A DNA stretch of 34,246 nucleotides, from the IMG/VR virus record IMGVR_UViG_3300010883_000185, positions 1 to 34,246 of that record, one strand, 5' to 3'. This DNA is from a virus. The translations under genes were made by a program, and so were the position numbers. A model generated the notes under the pieces. The model made no database searches, was not told where the DNA came from, and saw only the letters and a list, made by a program, of their open reading frames with translations. This document shows, in pieces, positions 31,703-34,246 of the stretch; the stretch's first letter is position 1, and each line of letters starts with the position of its first letter.

Positions 31703-32271
31703 CTATTTATTATACGCGGCCATTTCTTTTTCTTTACTGATGAGTTCAAAGGTTAGGATTAATTCGATTTGATCTGCTGATAAAGAATGTATTGCGTCCC
31801 AAGGTATACCTAGTTTCAGCAGAGATAATATAGTCCACCAAAGTGAGTATACGTAGGCTTCACCAGCATCCAGATTATTAGTTAACCCATCTGCGAAAAG
31901 CCTTATTCTTTTTTTAGCGGAACAGCGTCCCCTGCTTCAAATGCAGATGGTATAATGTCTTCTAGGGCTTTACCTAGCTGTTGATCTATACTCATTAAAA
32001 ACATATCGTTTGTAACTCCCCATGGAGCTTCAACAACCATGGCTTTTATGGTTTCTCTCATATATGTATCCATATCAAAGCCTACTGTGCCACCAACATA
32101 AGTATAACAAGAGGAAACTAACTTATTCTTCGCTACATACCCTAAGTCCTTAACTCCTAAGACAAGCTCATCCTCATCCTCTCCTACTTTTACAGTTATC
32201 TCGCGAACGGATGCTTTTACCTGATATTTAGTCCAATCGAACGATGCCTTTGCTTTGCTCTGTGCTGTCAT
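31703..32271 (-). CDS. Tail assembly chaperone, frameshifted long form (gpGT-like)
   Basis: A -1 slip at A-AAA-AAA (31915-31909) would join the first 121 codons of the short chaperone to 68 further codons that stay open to a TAG at 31705-31703, giving about 189 residues. The added part includes LTNNLDAGEAYVYSLWWTIL, LKLGIPWDAIHSLSADQIEL and ISKEKEMAAYNK, a helical domain like the T extension of other phages. The extension has no start codon and SD of its own and ends just before the tape measure SD, exactly as in lambda-type G/GT genes. The long form would recruit tail tube subunits to the tape measure. The slip itself is predicted, not shown. Confidence 0.8.
31709..31714 (-). promoter_or_regulatory. 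TATAAT-type box before the tape measure gene
   Basis: Minus strand CCGCG-TATAAT-AAATAGGAGG. It lies inside the last codons of the frameshift extension (Tyr-Asn-Lys), so coding may explain part of the match, and the SD starts only 4 bases after it. It is a weaker promoter candidate than the intergenic boxes; it could also serve as an A/U-rich translation enhancer. Confidence 0.28.
31856..31933 (-). promoter_or_regulatory. Programmed -1 ribosomal frameshift signal
   Basis: On the minus strand an SD-like AGGGGA (31933-31928) lies 12 bases before the slippery heptamer A-AAA-AAA (31915-31909). Six bases after it begins a possible stem: GGCTT (31902-31898) with AAGCC (31860-31856), enclosing CAGAT/ATCTG. 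Upstream SD-like sequence, slippery heptamer and downstream stem are the three parts of bacterial frameshift sites such as dnaX. The stem is modest and should be folded computationally. Confidence 0.75.
31903..32271 (-). CDS. Tail assembly chaperone, short form (gpG-like)
   Basis: The zero-frame product has 122 residues and ends KKE-stop right after the slippery run. It is an acidic soluble protein with beta strands at the N-terminus (ASVREITVKVGEDEDELVLG) and helices later (DTYMRETIKAMVVEAPWGV, ALEDIIPSAFEAGDAVPL). It follows the tail tube gene and precedes the tape measure, the conserved position of the lambda G/GT pair. The short form outnumbers the long form in known systems and binds along the tape measure before tube polymerisation. 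ATG at 32271 has AAGGAGG and lies 10 bases after the tail tube stop. Confidence 0.8.
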   Translation of the reverse strand: MTAQSKAKASFDWTKYQVKASVREITVKVGEDEDELVLGVKDLGYVAKNKLVSSCYTYVGGTVGFDMDTYMRETIKAMVVEAPWGVTNDMFLMSIDQQLGKALEDIIPSAFEAGDAVPLKKE

Positions 32272-32281
32272 TAAATCCTCC

Positions 32282-34192
32282 TTAAGGATATATGGGTGTA
32301 GTGTCCACTATCTCAATTTCTACATTACGTAGCATGATTTCCAAATCTGCTTGGATTGGGCTTGACCCATCCAAACTATACTTCGCTGACGCAATAAACA
32401 TACCTTGATTACCAAGCCCGAATGATGGACTTGATCCACTTTTGTAAGAAGGCTTAATTTTTATGTAGTCTGTACTAGAAGTAGTTAAGTCGTCCCTAGA
32501 GAATTGAATCTCAAACGACAACCCTTCGGGGGTCGAAGATGTTAGCCCGCCGTAATCACCTTCCATAAGCATCTGTTTGAAGATGCTTTGGCCTCCTAGC
32601 TCATACCCTGACTCAGAAGACCCTGCTTCACTAGCGGCTCGTGACGTAGGTTCTACAACTGTCATAGACATAGTGTAATCTCTTCGCTGATTTACAATTT
32701 CGTATGGGCCACGGAACCTGTTACCTGATTTCCCACCAATGTAATATCTGGCTTCAGGGTTATTATTTATCGAGAGGCTGAAATTACGTACTGTAGCAAT
32801 AGGTACACCAAATAAGCTTATATTTCCTTGTGTGAAGTAATACGGCTGCGTTGTGTTGCCTGTAGGGGCAGCCGACGTAATTCCATCAGATGGAACCCAT
32901 GCTTCAGTGTCTGAAATAGTCTTCATAACACCGTGTCTAGGTAGGTAGGCTGCACCCCCTGAACCTGACCAAGTGGGAGACTTTCCTTGATTATGTACCA
33001 TCCCCATAAACTGAATACCATCCCAAGACGTAGTTACTAACCCTTGCTCTTCGGCTGCTATAACCCCAGTACCTATACGCCCTCCATAATACCTTCTGTT
33101 AAAGTCATTACCAGCAGTTTCACCAGAATCCCTCATGTGGACATTCATAGCGATACTATCTAGGTCGGCAGTCTCAGTAATTGTATGCGTGTACTTTCGG
33201 GTAGCTGCTTGAGCCGCATCCATTACTACGACTGTAACTATATCCGCAGCGGCAGAACCAGAAATATGATCAAAACGTAAAGGATGAGATAAGATTATTC
33301 GTTTATTAGTGGCATCTGCAATTTTATACCCTTGAACCACTTCTTCTTTACCAGTATGGTTAATCCATATTAAATCCCTATTCGCAGCGGAGGCACCATC
33401 CAGTACAAGTGCCCCGTAGGGGTTACCGGGTGTTGACTCGTCATCAGTAGGGAGGTCTATTATTTGATCCCCTTTTCGCCAGCTAATCTCCGCTGTCGCA
33501 TGATTATACACAGCGGTACCGGTACTACCTTCGTCTTCATATAGGCTAGGGGTGGTGGTTACCTTACCGATTGCGTAACGTAGAGGCCACCCATTCAAAA
33601 GGGTCATACCTGATATAGCCCCAGAAAACGCTTGTTCTCCCCTATAGATAAAGGTAGGGCTTCGTTTTGCAGTGGAACCAAGTGCATATACCGGATTGTA
33701 AGTAGTTGTTTGATCTGCTACTTCAACTGTGTCATATATTCCCGGTACAAAACGCATAGCATTTGTGTACATTGTGGTAGCCCCTGTTCTTGCTGCGGGC
33801 CAAGAGAGGTTAATTGGGGTAGCGTGAGACGCATCCACTGATTGCACCATAGCGTTATCTACGTGGTGAAATCCGGTAGGGGCATCTAAATGAAGCACGT
33901 CTACATCAGAGGTAACATCCATTGCTACAATGCGACGAATTTCTGAGTTATACTCTCCGGGCTCAGCATCCGAATTAATGGAGTACCCAATACATATATA
34001 ATCACCAATTGCTAACTGGGCATCAGCAGCGTCAATTCTAATCGACCGTGATCCTGCTTCGTGTGCCCCAGATAAAACTGTAGCCGTGATATCCCCTTCG
34101 GCAGCACCGGTGAATGCCAGTTCGGGGTAACCACCCTCTGCGGCTTCTGTTCCAAATGTTACTAGGGCTTGATCTGAACGATAAACAGCCAT
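32282..34192 (-). CDS. Tail tube protein, enlarged with inserted beta domains
   Basis: The C-terminal third of this 636-residue protein matches the tail tube pattern: VATVRNFSLSINNNPEARYY, then the RGPYEIVNQRRDYTMSMTVV segment, a helix with IFKQMLMEGDYG, and strands ending in QADLEIMLRNVEIEIV. The N-terminus (MAVYRSDQALVTFGTEAAEG) also fits the start of tube proteins. Between them are extra beta-rich regions (about 30-120 with LAIGDYICIGY, and about 200-400), making it much longer than the usual 150-300 residues. Direct position before the chaperone/frameshift cassette supports the call. No sheath gene is visible upstream because the window ends. ATG at 34192 has AAGGAG. Confidence 0.8.
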   Translation of the reverse strand: MAVYRSDQALVTFGTEAAEGGYPELAFTGAAEGDITATVLSGAHEAGSRSIRIDAADAQLAIGDYICIGYSINSDAEPGEYNSEIRRIVAMDVTSDVDVLHLDAPTGFHHVDNAMVQSVDASHATPINLSWPAARTGATTMYTNAMRFVPGIYDTVEVADQTTTYNPVYALGSTAKRSPTFIYRGEQAFSGAISGMTLLNGWPLRYAIGKVTTTPSLYEDEGSTGTAVYNHATAEISWRKGDQIIDLPTDDESTPGNPYGALVLDGASAANRDLIWINHTGKEEVVQGYKIADATNKRIILSHPLRFDHISGSAAADIVTVVVMDAAQAATRKYTHTITETADLDSIAMNVHMRDSGETAGNDFNRRYYGGRIGTGVIAAEEQGLVTTSWDGIQFMGMVHNQGKSPTWSGSGGAAYLPRHGVMKTISDTEAWVPSDGITSAAPTGNTTQPYYFTQGNISLFGVPIATVRNFSLSINNNPEARYYIGGKSGNRFRGPYEIVNQRRDYTMSMTVVEPTSRAASEAGSSESGYELGGQSIFKQMLMEGDYGGLTSSTPEGLSFEIQFSRDDLTTSSTDYIKIKPSYKSGSSPSFGLGNQGMFIASAKYSLDGSSPIQADLEIMLRNVEIEIVDTTPIYP

Positions 34193-34204
34193 GTAAATCT
34201 CCTT

Positions 34205-34210
34205 ATTATA
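34205..34210 (-). promoter_or_regulatory. TATAAT box directly before the tail tube SD
   Basis: Minus strand TATC-TATAAT-AAGGAG. The box runs into the Shine-Dalgarno sequence of the tail tube gene, so a transcript starting from it would lack most of the SD. It is more likely an A/U-rich leader element than the main promoter, which is better placed at 34232-34237. Confidence 0.25.
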
Positions 34211-34231
34211 GATATACTATTATTCATTGTT

Positions 34232-34237
34232 ATTATA
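34232..34237 (-). promoter_or_regulatory. TATAAT-type promoter box of the tail operon
   Basis: Minus strand GGAAG-TATAAT-AACAA, 40 bases before the tail tube start. It matches the AGTATAATAA set and gives a leader of about 33 bases. The window ends too close to judge a -35 element. Confidence 0.45.
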
Positions 34238-34246
34238 CTTCCCTAA

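Noticed and set aside
1-34246. tRNA or rRNA genes
   Set aside because: I found no cloverleaf-like segment in the gaps, which are nearly all shorter than 100 bases and occupied by hairpins or promoter boxes. A dedicated scan could still find one overlapping a coding region.
1-34246. Archaeal virus (for example of marine archaea)
   Set aside because: A sigma-70-like factor, DnaB/DnaG replisome, family A polymerase and strong Shine-Dalgarno sites argue for a bacterial host; no archaeal-type replication gene (PolB, MCM, PCNA) is present.

Overview
The window looks like part of the genome of an uncultured tailed bacteriophage (class Caudoviricetes). Every convincing gene lies on the minus strand, so transcription runs from high to low coordinates. 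There is no integrase or repressor here, and no endolysin was recognised. A bacterial rather than archaeal host is suggested by strong Shine-Dalgarno (SD) sequences (AGGAGG type), a phage-encoded sigma-70-like factor, a DnaB/DnaG-type replisome with family A polymerase, and TATAAT-type boxes. The base composition is moderately AT-rich. I cannot name the host or a close relative from sequence alone.

Layout in transcription order. (1) Tail block, 34192 to 23853: tail tube protein, a tail assembly chaperone with a clear -1 frameshift extension, a short tape measure protein, a small baseplate or distal-tail-like protein, a 1368-residue tail protein, a tail fibre ending in a self-cleaving S74 chaperone, and one tiny protein. 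(2) Regulatory pair, 23852 to 22934: a double zinc-ribbon/HTH protein overlapping the sigma factor. (3) Replication and recombination block, 22962 to 13333: DnaB-like helicase, CHC2/Toprim primase, single-strand binding protein, family A DNA polymerase, MazG-like protein, RecA-like recombinase, Vsr-like nuclease, Cas4-like nuclease, RuvC-like resolvase and several unknowns. (4) Packaging and head block, 13312 to 779: small and large terminase, class II ribonucleotide reductase, portal, a disordered protein, a 43-residue cysteine-rich protein, an HTH-metallophosphoesterase fusion, two small proteins, scaffold-like protein, major capsid protein and a putative decoration protein. (5) Two small membrane proteins from 644 down to the window edge; the second is cut by the end of the window.

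Genes are tightly packed. Many start and stop codons overlap (TAATG, ATGA, or 8 to 17 bases), so translational coupling is likely. No stretch longer than 300 bases lacks a gene. The largest gaps (645-778, 1091-1184, 3399-3571) hold hairpins, terminators and promoter-like boxes. A box of the form AGTATAATAA with no recognisable -35 element recurs at eight gene junctions. All eight are in the terminase/head/tail blocks and none is in the replication block, which fits late promoters read by the phage sigma factor (inference).

The most interesting points are the frameshift cassette in the tail chaperone, the sigma factor plus AGTATAATAA late-promoter hypothesis, the HTH-phosphoesterase fusion inside the head operon, and a run of zinc- or cysteine-rich modules (portal insertion, terminase C-terminus, 43-residue protein, zinc-ribbon regulator).
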